From: CAKQOE01 sp051892195
GTDB lineage: Bacteria > Bacillota > Clostridia > Peptostreptococcales > Anaerovoracaceae
Direction of reading: 5' to 3'
Assembly (NCBI GenBank): GCA_051892195.1
Contig: JBJFFZ010000127.1
Span: forward strand, 1 to 8,661
DNA length: 8,661 nucleotides
Positions 1 to 5,562 of this stretch are shown piece after piece (position 1 is the first letter of the stretch; each line of letters opens with the position of its first letter). Below the pieces are notes generated by a model. It was not told the DNA's origin. It saw only the letters and a list, made by a program, of their open reading frames with translations, and did not search any database. The translations under genes and the position numbers were made by a program.

Positions 1-13
1 TGCGTAAGATTTT

Positions 14-27
14 TGCAACATGTTGCA
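14..27. promoter_or_regulatory. Perfect 14-bp dyad TGCAACATGTTGCA
   Basis: This is a perfect palindrome made of the half-sites GCAAC and GTTGC, in A+T-rich DNA. The same half-sites recur at 371-394 close to the flavodiiron gene, which suggests a binding site for one regulator. I do not recognise the regulator family. The dyad could equally belong to a gene beyond the left edge. Confidence 0.35.
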
Positions 28-140
28 CTTTTCTAATCTACAGCATGGTATATGCAAGATGCCCGCACCCCCCTGTCTCCTTCGGAGGCCGGGACATAGG
101 CCCCGTCCTTTAATACAACCGCAGCCGGTTTTTCCGCCCG

Positions 141-291
141 CTCCGCAGGGCTCCAGCAATCCGGACGGGTCCTGCCAACTCCGCAGAGCTGCCCTGCGGA
201 TGGACCGGGGCGGCTCCATGGGGCCCGCTGCCCTGCGGGCAGACCCCGGAAGCTCCGCGGAGCTTCCGCCCTCCCACAGCTGCAGGGGGCC
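141..291. repeat. Degenerate G+C-rich tandem repeat, unit about 35-39 bp
   Basis: The core CTCCGCAGGGCT at 141 recurs as CTCCGCAGAGCT at 179 and CTCCGCGGAGCT at 253. A weaker match (CTCCATGGGGCC) lies at 214. The starts are thus 38, 35 and 39 bp apart. The second and third units also share a 12-bp word, GCTGCCCTGCGG, at 188-199 and 227-238. The units are degenerate, each holds a small inverted repeat, and they do not form a CRISPR array. The function is unknown. It could be the remains of an intergenic repeat family. Confidence 0.4.
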
Positions 292-370
292 GGCGGGCCG
301 GCCGGAATGCACGGTAAAATGGAAATTTTCGGAGATTTCTGCTGCCGGGTCCGATTATTTATTCCTTAAG

Positions 371-395
371 GCAACCATGTGTTGCAAATGCAACA
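371..395. promoter_or_regulatory. Triple GCAAC/GTTGC half-site cluster upstream of the flavodiiron gene
   Basis: Three half-sites in alternating orientation lie together: GCAAC (371-375), GTTGC (381-385) and GCAAC (390-394). The right pair forms the dyad TGTTGCA-AA-TGCAACA at 380-395. The cluster sits about 95 bp upstream of the ATG at 489 and just upstream of the likely promoter, where an activator or repressor could bind. It matches the half-sites of the dyad at 14-27. The regulator is not identified. Confidence 0.4.
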
Positions 396-409
396 GAAGA
401 TTTTCCCGG

Positions 410-453
410 TTGCTGATATTATTAGCACAGAAACAAAATGCTATTTCTATAAG
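410..453 (+). promoter_or_regulatory. Probable promoter region of the flavodiiron gene
   Basis: This A+T-rich stretch holds a -35-like TTGCTG (410-415) with a weak CAAAAT 18 bp further on (434-439). It also holds a better -10-like TATAAG (448-453) without a good -35. I cannot choose between them. Either would give a short 5' leader ending in the AGGAGG at 475-480. Confidence 0.3.
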
Positions 454-488
454 TTTTTCATAAAAAATAATCACAGGAGGTTAAGCGC

Positions 489-3029
489 ATGAAAACATTA
501 AAGTTAAAAGATTCACTGTTCTGGACCGGTGTTCTGGACTCTGATCTGAGAGTATTCGATATCATTATGTATACCGAATTCGGTACAACCTACAATTCCT
601 ATGTTCTGAAAGGCAGTGAAAAGACTGCGCTTTTTGAAACAGCCAAGCTGAAGTTCTGGGAGGACTACAAGGAATCTCTGGAAGAGCTGGATCTTCTTAA
701 CAACATCGATTACATCGTAATGAACCATACAGAGCCGGATCACGCCGGAAGCATCGCAAAGCTTCTGGAGCTCAATCCGAAGGCCGTTGTTGTGGGTACG
801 GGAACTGCCATCGGCTTCCTGAAGGAAATCGTCAACGGCGAGTTCCACAGCCTGGCTGTGAAGAACGGAGATACTCTTTCTCTGGGGGACAAGACCCTGG
901 AATTCCACGTGCTTCCGAACCTTCACTGGCCTGACAGCATGTACACCTATGTTCCGGAAGAAAAGGTGCTCTTCACCTGCGACTCCTTCGGCTCCCACTA
1001 CAGCCACAAGGACATTCTCCGCAGCAAGGTAACCGATGAAGAGGGTTACCTGAGAGCCACCAAGTATTACTTTGACAATATCATCGGACCGTTCAAGAAT
1101 CCGTACATGGTCAACGCCCTCAAGGAAGTGGAGACGCTGGAAATCGACATGATCTGTCCGGGTCACGGACCGGTTCTGGACAGCCACATTGATGAGCTCA
1201 TGGGCCACTACAGAGACTGGTGCGGTATTACCGACGGCTCCGCCTTCGCAAAGAATGCAAAGAAGACTGTTGTGATGCCTTACGTAAGCGCTTACGGCTA
1301 CACTGCAGAGCTTGCTGAAAAGATCGCAGAGGGCGTAAGAGAAAGCGGCGACATCGAAGTAAAGATGTACGATATGGTAACTGCCGACAAGGATCTGGTT
1401 CAGGCAGAGCTGGCAGCAGCAGACGGTATCCTCATGGGTACGCCGACCATCGTTGGGGAAGCTCTGGCTCCGATCTGGCAGCTGACTATGGGCATGTTCC
1501 CGCCGACACACAAGGGCAAGCTGGCAAGCGCCTTCGGCAGCTACGGCTGGAGCGGCGAGGGTGTTCCTCACATTATCGAACGTCTCAAGCAGCTCAACAT
1601 GAAGGTTCTGGACGGCTTCCGGGTTAGATTCAAGCCGAGCGAAGTCCAGCTCATCGACGCATATGACTTCGGCTACAACTTCGGCTGCGTGCTCCTGAAC
1701 AAGGCTCCGGAAAAGTCAAAGACCCAGTCCACCGGCGGCAAGCTCATGATGAAGTGCATGGTCTGCGGCGAAATCTTTGATGCAAATCTGGAATCCTGCC
1801 CGGTTTGCGGCGTAGGTCCGGATAAGTTTGTTCCTGTAGAAAGCACAGAGACCTCATTCAAGAAGAATACCGAAGAGAAGTTCCTGATTCTGGGCGGCGG
1901 CCCTGGCGCCTACAATGCGGCAAAGGCCATCAGAGAAAGAAACGAAACAGCAGCAATTATCATCCTCACCGATGAAAAATACGTTCCGTACAACCGTCCG
2001 ATGCTGACGAAAGCTCTGCTTTCCGACTTCTCCGACAACCAGCTCTCCATCGAGATGCCGGAATGGTACGAACAGAACAATGTATTTATCGCATATGAAA
2101 CAAAGATTTCATCCATCGATGCAGAAAAGAAGGAAGTTGTCACAGACAAGGGCAACTTTGCATATGACAAGCTGATCTACGCTCTGGGCGCAAGATGCTT
2201 CGTTCCGCCGATCAAGGGCTCCGATCAGGATCACGTAGTGACCATCCGCAACATCGCAGACACCGACAAGGTAAAGGCAATCCTGCCGAAGACCTCTCAG
2301 ATCGTGTGCATCGGCGGCGGCGTAATGGGTCTGGAAGGCGCATGGGAGCTCAAGAAGGGCGGCTATGACGTAACCGTTCTGGAAACAGCCCCTGGCATCC
2401 TGCCGAAGCAGCTGGACGATCCTGCATCCCAGATGCTGGAGGAAATCATCGTGGCTTCCGGCGTCAAGGTTGTCTGCGGCGCAAGCATCACCGAGATCAC
2501 CGACAAGGAAGTAGTTCTTGCAGACGGCAGAACCTTCCCTGCACAGCTGGTCATCATGTCCACCGGCATGAGACCGAACACTGCAGTAGCAGAAACAGCA
2601 GGTGTCAATGTAGAAAACTTCGTCACGGTTGACGAATACATGAATACAAGCGTGAAGAACATCTTCGCCTGCGGCGACTGCACAAGCGTCAACGGCGCAC
2701 CGCAGTCCTTCTGGGCTCAGGCTGCAGAGACAGGCCGCATCGCCGGCGCCAACGCGGCTGGTGAATACCTCACCTATACACCGCTTGGAGCATCCCTTGC
2801 CATCAACGCATTCAACACCAGCATCTTCTCACTGGGCACAAACGGCAAGGACCCGGAAAAGAAGTTCCGTACCGTAGAATTCAAGGATAATCAGAGAAAG
2901 ACCTACGAAAAGTACTACTTCTACAACAACCGGATTGCCGGCGTCATCCTCATCGGAGACACCTCAAAGATGGTGGAAATGACCGAAGCCATCGACAAGG
3001 GCCTGACCTTTGCAGAGATCATGGGATAG
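489..3029 (+). CDS. fdpF: Class F flavodiiron protein (O2 reductase) with fused rubredoxin and NADH:rubredoxin reductase
   Basis: This 846-residue cytosolic enzyme should reduce O2 (possibly also NO) to water with NADH, without separate carriers. The metallo-beta-lactamase-like domain (about 1-250) keeps all diiron ligands: H80-x-E82-x-D84-H85, H146, D165 and H226. A flavodoxin domain (about 258-405) has the FMN loop starting VSAYGYTAE. Next is a short rubredoxin with C423-x2-C426 and C437-x2-C440. Only ten residues separate the pairs, as in the rubredoxin part of rubrerythrin and unlike the longer spacing of classic rubredoxin. The rest (about 463-846) is an FAD/NAD(P)H reductase with GGGPGAYNAA (469-478), GGGVMGLEGA (609-618) and a late IFACGD motif (725-730). 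The ATG has AGGAGG 8 bp upstream. The gene stands alone on this strand and ends before a strong terminator. The domain order matches class F enzymes of anaerobic Clostridia. The preference for O2 over NO is inferred. Confidence 0.95.
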   Translation: MKTLKLKDSLFWTGVLDSDLRVFDIIMYTEFGTTYNSYVLKGSEKTALFETAKLKFWEDYKESLEELDLLNNIDYIVMNHTEPDHAGSIAKLLELNPKAVVVGTGTAIGFLKEIVNGEFHSLAVKNGDTLSLGDKTLEFHVLPNLHWPDSMYTYVPEEKVLFTCDSFGSHYSHKDILRSKVTDEEGYLRATKYYFDNIIGPFKNPYMVNALKEVETLEIDMICPGHGPVLDSHIDELMGHYRDWCGITDGSAFAKNAKKTVVMPYVSAYGYTAELAEKIAEGVRESGDIEVKMYDMVTADKDLVQAELAAADGILMGTPTIVGEALAPIWQLTMGMFPPTHKGKLASAFGSYGWSGEGVPHIIERLKQLNMKVLDGFRVRFKPSEVQLIDAYDFGYNFGCVLLNKAPEKSKTQSTGGKLMMKCMVCGEIFDANLESCPVCGVGPDKFVPVESTETSFKKNTEEKFLILGGGPGAYNAAKAIRERNETAAIIILTDEKYVPYNRPMLTKALLSDFSDNQLSIEMPEWYEQNNVFIAYETKISSIDAEKKEVVTDKGNFAYDKLIYALGARCFVPPIKGSDQDHVVTIRNIADTDKVKAILPKTSQIVCIGGGVMGLEGAWELKKGGYDVTVLETAPGILPKQLDDPASQMLEEIIVASGVKVVCGASITEITDKEVVLADGRTFPAQLVIMSTGMRPNTAVAETAGVNVENFVTVDEYMNTSVKNIFACGDCTSVNGAPQSFWAQAAETGRIAGANAAGEYLTYTPLGASLAINAFNTSIFSLGTNGKDPEKKFRTVEFKDNQRKTYEKYYFYNNRIAGVILIGDTSKMVEMTEAIDKGLTFAEIMG

Positions 3030-3094
3030 AAAAACTCATAACGTCTGATACTATTAATAATACGTTCCGGGGGCTGCAGCCCGGCTGCAGTCCC

Positions 3095-3138
3095 AACAGA
3101 AAAAGCTGCCCCATTCGCCTGGGGCAGCTTTTTCTGTT
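3095..3138 (+). terminator. Intrinsic terminator after the flavodiiron gene, symmetrical
   Basis: A perfect 18-bp inverted repeat has arms 3095-3112 and 3121-3138. It can extend by one A-T pair to leave a six-base loop. The A-run in the left arm and T-run in the right arm give a U-tract on either strand, so it should work in both directions. It lies about 65 bp after the stop codon at 3029. Confidence 0.9.
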
Positions 3139-3344
3139 TCCGGCACGGGGCCCCCACACCCGCCGGGCCCCGTGCCCGCTGCGCCGCCCTGCCCCCGCCG
3201 GCGCCTCGCCCTGTCATGGCGCCCCATGCCCCGTCTGCGGCGCAGCGCTCCTGCAGCCCGGCCCCCGCACCCGCGGGCTCCGCGCCGCCCCTGCACCTGC
3301 CGGACCTGCCGCACGCACCGCAGCGTTCCGCACCCGGCGCACTC
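3139..3344. other. Extremely G+C-rich non-coding island between two terminators
   Basis: By hand count 3141-3340 is about 84% G+C. C is in clear excess over G on the + strand (108 C against 60 G in 200 bases). Open frames on both strands run through it, but their products are Arg/Pro/Ala-rich low-complexity sequence. It contains a perfect 12-bp inverted repeat, GGCACGGGGCCC (3142-3153) with its complement at 3165-3176, immediately after the terminator. A shorter dyad lies at 3235-3245. No promoter or gene is recognisable. The function is unknown. Confidence 0.55.
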
Positions 3345-3376
3345 AAAAAGGGCCATCGCACGCTGTGCGATGGCCC
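3345..3376 (-). terminator. Intrinsic terminator of hpf
   Basis: A perfect 12-bp stem (arms 3350-3361 and 3365-3376) with the three-base loop GCT is followed, reading the minus strand, by five T (3345-3349). It begins about 30 bp after the hpf stop codon and faces the terminator of the convergent flavodiiron gene. Confidence 0.9.
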
Positions 3377-3406
3377 CGCCTTTAAATCGTAAGAAACCCT
3401 TCTGTT

Positions 3407-3937
3407 TTAATAGACCGGATCCAGAAGTCCGTATCCGCCGTCGTGGCGCTTATACACAACAGCAGCCTTCTCTGTCTCCGTATTCAGGAAAACATAAAAG
3501 CTGTGGTTGAGCATCTCCATCTGGAGAATTGCCTCGTCCACATCCATCATGGTGATTTCAAAGCTCTTTCTCTTCACCGGACTGAGGGTGATTTCCTCCT
3601 CCTCCGCAGCCTCCGGCACCTGATCAAAGACAATATCCTTCACCTGTCTGTGGCTCTTCTGAATCTTCTTCTTGTAGCGCGTGATCTGAGTCGTAAGCTT
3701 TTCAACAACTTTATCAAGGCAGACATTCATATCGGCATCTGTGTACTCAGCTCTGAAAATCATACCCTTCACAGAGATCATGGCCTCCATGGTCTGACGA
3801 TTCTTCTTAAATCCCATGGTCACATGCACAGAAGTATCGTCGGAAAAGAACTTTCCAAGCTTTTCAAACTTCTTCTCGATCAGAGCAACCTGACGATCAT
3901 TTGCTGTAAACCCTTTGCTGGTAATGTTAACCTTCAT
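3407..3937 (-). CDS. hpf: Ribosome hibernation promoting factor, long form
   Basis: The 176-residue product begins MKVNITSKGF and has the two parts of long HPF. The first is an N-terminal S30AE/YfiA domain (about 2-97) that binds the small ribosomal subunit at the mRNA/tRNA channel. After an acidic linker (about 105-117) comes a C-terminal dimerisation domain (about 122-176) with the family pattern EAILQMEMLNHSFYVF and a late VVYKRHDGGYGLLDP. In this family the C-terminal domain joins two 70S ribosomes into inactive 100S dimers in stationary phase or stress. The open frame continues upstream into the gap, but AGGAGG at 3946-3951 lies 8 bp before the ATG at 3937 and the protein aligns from there, so I use that start. 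It is a single-gene unit with its own terminator. Confidence 0.95.
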   Translation of the reverse strand: MKVNITSKGFTANDRQVALIEKKFEKLGKFFSDDTSVHVTMGFKKNRQTMEAMISVKGMIFRAEYTDADMNVCLDKVVEKLTTQITRYKKKIQKSHRQVKDIVFDQVPEAAEEEEITLSPVKRKSFEITMMDVDEAILQMEMLNHSFYVFLNTETEKAAVVYKRHDGGYGLLDPVY

Positions 3938-3973
3938 ATCCAGTGCCTCCTTTATCTTATTGTTGTACTTATT

Positions 3974-3979
3974 ATTATA
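3974..3979 (-). promoter_or_regulatory. -10 element of the hpf promoter
   Basis: A perfect TATAAT on the minus strand lies 36 bp before the hpf ATG, which gives a leader of about 30 nt. I see no good -35 at 16-18 bp, so an activator or an alternative sigma factor is possible. Confidence 0.5.
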
Positions 3980-4003
3980 CATCATCCGCCGGAAAAATGC
4001 CCC

Positions 4004-4019
4004 TGTTTTCCTGAAAACA
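4004..4019. promoter_or_regulatory. 16-bp dyad upstream of the hpf promoter
   Basis: TGTTTTC-CT-GAAAACA is a near-perfect palindrome about 25 bp upstream of the hpf -10 box. The position suits a regulator binding around the -35 region. The protein is unknown. Confidence 0.3.
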
Positions 4020-4073
4020 ACGGGAAATATACTGAATACTTTCCTCCGAAAACCGGACACACCTCCGCACACC

Positions 4074-4173
4074 NNNNNNNNNNNNNNNNNNNNNNNNNNN
4101 NNNNNNNNNNNNNNNNNNNNNNNNNNNNNNNNNNNNNNNNNNNNNNNNNNNNNNNNNNNNNNNNNNNNNNNNN
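4074..4173. other. Assembly gap of exactly 100 N
   Basis: Exactly 100 N is the usual placeholder for a gap of unknown length. The sequence resumes at the first base of a 58-bp repeat that has a second copy at 4956-5013, so the break was probably caused by that repeat. Genes may be missing here. Confidence 0.95.
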
Positions 4174-4231
4174 TTAGTCCCCTATATAACAGTGGCGGCC
4201 TCACTTCCGTGAGACCGCCCTTTTGATTTTT
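4174..4231. repeat. Direct repeat, copy 1 (next to the gap), with hairpin
   Basis: This 58-bp copy matches 4956-5013 in the same orientation with one mismatch (4207 against 4989). It may extend further into the gap. It contains a hairpin: GGCGG-C-CTCAC, a four-base loop, then GTGAG-A-CCGCC, with one C-A mismatch. CTTTTGATTTTT follows on the + strand. It lies just downstream of yafQ, but its T-rich side faces the opposite direction to yafQ transcription. Confidence 0.85.
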
Positions 4232-4264
4232 GCGTATGCTCTTTGTCTGAGTCAGCGATGCCAT

Positions 4265-4555
4265 TTATTTTCCAAACAAATCGCTGTGCGTTCCTGTTCG
4301 GGCCAGAGTCAGCACCAGAACATCGCCCTCAATGCGATAGACCAGCAGCCAGTCCGGCAGGATGTGACATTCCCGGTGCCCTGCCCAGTTTCCGGTCAGA
4401 GCATGGTCTTTGTTCTTTTCAGGAAGCGGTTCACCCATGGCCAGGGCCGTCACCACATCGTCCAGCAGCCCTATCTTTAACCCTCGTTTTATGGCCAGTT
4501 TGTAGTCCTTCCTGAACTGGGTGGTAGGCTTGACGATATACTTTGTCTTTTTCAT
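4265..4555 (-). CDS. yafQ: YafQ-type toxin, ribosome-dependent mRNA endonuclease
   Basis: This 96-residue basic protein is of the RelE/YafQ family, which cuts mRNA in the ribosomal A site. The family signature GNWAGHRECHILPDWLLVYR (55-74) and a C-terminal LTLARTGTHSDLF (82-94) are clear. H51, H64, D68, H90 and F94 correspond to the residues used for catalysis in E. coli YafQ, so it looks active. The start overlaps the end of the antitoxin gene by four bases (ATGA), which implies translational coupling. The pair is bracketed by 58-bp direct repeats. The family call is firm. Activity in this host is inferred. Confidence 0.93.
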   Translation of the reverse strand: MKKTKYIVKPTTQFRKDYKLAIKRGLKIGLLDDVVTALAMGEPLPEKNKDHALTGNWAGHRECHILPDWLLVYRIEGDVLVLTLARTGTHSDLFGK

Positions 4556-4830
4556 GCCTTCAGGTCTGCAAACAACTCATCCAGATCGGTATAACCTTTC
4601 ACAGACGGGTCTTTTGCAATCCTTTCCGCTTCCAGCATAGCGGCAACCGTCTCCTTATTGGGCTGATTCAGGCTGATTTCAAAGGGAATCCTGCCCTCAC
4701 GAAGCGACTGGCGAACAAAGATATTGAACGCCGTGGAGAGATTCATGCCGAGTTCTGCAAACAGTGCATCGGCCTGTGCTTTCAGATCCGAATCCATGCG
4801 GATGCTGATATTTGTGTTAGATCCAGCCAT
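4552..4830 (-). CDS. dinJ: DinJ/RelB-type antitoxin
   Basis: The 92-residue product starts MAGSNTNISIRMDSDLK. Its N-terminal ribbon-helix-helix DNA-binding domain (about 5-48, including a DALFAELGMNLSTAFNIF stretch) is followed by a C-terminal tail (about 55-92, ending LDELFADLKA). The tail should wrap and block YafQ. I chose the ATG at 4830, not the frame's first ATG at 4899, because the family aligns there, GGGAG lies 8 bp upstream, and the probable promoter lies at 4861-4889. Antitoxins of this type repress their own operon through DNA sites near the promoter. Confidence 0.92.
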   Translation of the reverse strand: MAGSNTNISIRMDSDLKAQADALFAELGMNLSTAFNIFVRQSLREGRIPFEISLNQPNKETVAAMLEAERIAKDPSVKGYTDLDELFADLKA

Positions 4831-4860
4831 ACGATCATCTCCCTTCCTGCTGGTATTCCT

Positions 4861-4902
4861 ATCATATATATTATGCACGAAGAAAGCAATACTTTGCACG
4901 AA
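4861..4902 (-). promoter_or_regulatory. Probable dinJ-yafQ promoter with twin 8-bp repeats
   Basis: On the minus strand TTGCTT (4884-4889) and TATGAT (4861-4866) are 17 bp apart, giving a leader of about 25 nt. The word TTCGTGCA (minus strand) occurs twice, at 4895-4902 and 4874-4881. The copies start 21 bp apart, which is two helical turns, and they flank the -35 box. They are plausible operators for DinJ or the DinJ-YafQ complex. No LexA-type box is visible. Confidence 0.5.
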
Positions 4903-4955
4903 ATTTTTGTGACTAATCTGCGGCGGCTGCCGCAGCTATTGTCTATATATATTTT

Positions 4956-5013
4956 TTAGTCCCCTATATAACAGTGGCGGCCTCACTTGCGTGAGACCGC
5001 CCTTTTGATTTTT
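4956..5013. repeat. Direct repeat, copy 2, between dfx and dinJ
   Basis: This is the second copy of the 58-bp repeat, 782 bp from copy 1 and identical except at 4989. Its hairpin keeps both stems, and the single difference is in the loop, so the structure is preserved. The T-rich tail is on the + strand although all neighbouring genes lie on the minus strand. A small perfect hairpin (arms 4918-4924 and 4929-4935) lies just to its left and is not part of the repeat. Confidence 0.85.
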
Positions 5014-5034
5014 TTATGTTTCCATTGTCCGAAG

Positions 5035-5051
5035 CAGCTGCAGAGCAGCTG
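5035..5051 (-). other. Stem-loop downstream of dfx
   Basis: CAGCTGC-N3-GCAGCTG forms a perfect 7-bp stem about 22 bp after the dfx stop codon. No T-run follows on the minus strand, so it is at best a weak terminator or an end-protecting hairpin. Confidence 0.3.
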
Positions 5052-5072
5052 GCATCTGTGCAGAAAACCGGA

Positions 5073-5447
5073 TTATTCTGCCTTCCACAGACCGTGAAGG
5101 TCGCAGTATGCGTATACGGCAACTACCTTGTCGTCGTCTGTGAGGGCGAATTCTGCATATGGCTTTTCACCCGGCTTTAACGGCTTTCTCTGAGCGCCCT
5201 TTTCTGTTTCCAGTGCGATCCATTCGATGTGGTGCTCCGGAATCATCGGATGCTCTACAGAACCTACGGAAACCTTTACAAGGTTGCCTTCCACGGTAAA
5301 TGCAGGAACGTGCTTTTCCACAGCTGCATCAGTAGTTCCAGGAACCACCTCTGTCATCTTCTGACCGCAGCACATCATTGGAACACCTGCGTCCTTGACC
5401 ATACCGACAAAATTGCCGCAATGTTCACATACAAAAAATTTCATCAT
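5073..5447 (-). CDS. dfx: Desulfoferrodoxin (two-iron superoxide reductase)
   Basis: The 124-residue cytosolic protein should reduce superoxide to hydrogen peroxide, using electrons usually delivered by rubredoxin. The N-terminal desulforedoxin-like domain has C7-x2-C10 and C26-C27 for the Fe(Cys)4 centre. The catalytic domain has E44-K45-H46, H66, H72, C115 and H118, which give the Fe(His)4Cys site and the mobile Glu-Lys pair of this family. Length is normal for the two-iron class. The frame opens earlier, but GGAG lies 8 bp before the ATG at 5447, and the next ATG follows at once, so the start is 5447 or three bases later. It lies 115 bp after cdr on the same strand with no terminator between, so it may also be transcribed from the cdr promoter. 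Its natural reductant here could be the rubredoxin part of the flavodiiron enzyme, which is inference. Confidence 0.95.
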   Translation of the reverse strand: MMKFFVCEHCGNFVGMVKDAGVPMMCCGQKMTEVVPGTTDAAVEKHVPAFTVEGNLVKVSVGSVEHPMIPEHHIEWIALETEKGAQRKPLKPGEKPYAEFALTDDDKVVAVYAYCDLHGLWKAE

Positions 5448-5473
5448 GATTTTTTCTCCTTTCATATTTCAAT

Positions 5474-5495
5474 TTGTTATTCAGAAAAATAACAA
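5474..5495. promoter_or_regulatory. Inverted repeat TTGTTATT-N6-AATAACAA upstream of dfx
   Basis: This perfect 8-bp dyad begins 26 bp upstream of the dfx start codon, where it could overlap a promoter or the transcription start. The outer bases resemble the Rex (NADH/NAD sensor) site TTGTTA...TAACAA, but the gap between TTGTTA and TAACAA is 10 bp where the usual Rex site has 6. It is therefore a candidate operator of unknown owner. Confidence 0.4.
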
Positions 5496-5562
5496 CCATT
5501 GGCGAATTTGTTGTTGTTTCCATTATTCCGGGGCTTCCGGACCGGCACTGCAGGAAACTGCG

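Larger units (their letters stand above)
1..488. other. Non-coding leader upstream of the flavodiiron gene
   Basis: I see no credible gene here. An open frame from 20 to 463 exists, but it has no ribosome binding site and its product is rich in Pro, Arg and Ala without any recognisable domain. The stretch has three parts: an A+T-rich left end with a perfect dyad (14-27), a G+C-rich block (about 76% G+C by hand count over 121-300), and an A+T-rich right end (about 340-488) that should carry the promoter of the flavodiiron gene. The G+C block holds several inverted repeats. These include a perfect 20-bp palindrome at 248-267 and short stems at 181-199 and 223-240. None is followed by a T-run, so they do not look like intrinsic terminators. 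Confidence 0.6.

Noticed and set aside
141..291. CRISPR array
   Set aside because: The units are degenerate, the repeats and spacers cannot be told apart, and no cas gene is present.
20..463. 147-codon + strand open frame in the leader
   Set aside because: No ribosome binding site, and a low-complexity Pro/Arg/Ala-rich product over a G+C-rich repeat block. It also runs through the probable promoter of the next gene.
513..1571. 352-codon minus strand open frame
   Set aside because: Lies wholly antisense to the well-supported flavodiiron gene and its product has no recognisable domain.
2921..3510. Open frames on both strands across the 3139-3344 island
   Set aside because: Products are Arg/Pro/Ala/Gly-rich, run through two strong terminators and overlap fdpF or hpf. 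Stop codons are simply rare at 84% G+C.
3938..4264. Extension of the hpf frame upstream through the gap
   Set aside because: The translation before 3937 shows no domain, crosses the N run, and lies upstream of both the ribosome binding site and the -10 box of hpf.
4543..4959. 138-codon + strand open frame across the antitoxin gene
   Set aside because: Antisense to dinJ, with no ribosome binding site or recognisable domain.
4174..5013. Integron attC sites around the toxin-antitoxin cassette
   Set aside because: The 58-bp repeats lack paired core sites of the GTTRRRY type at their ends, and no integrase is seen in the window.
5474..5495. Canonical Rex box
   Set aside because: The spacing between TTGTTA and TAACAA is 10 bp where the canonical site has 6, so I list it only as an unassigned dyad.
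5521..5540. Terminator between cdr and dfx
   Set aside because: Only a 5-bp TCCGG/CCGGA stem is present and no T-run follows on the minus strand.
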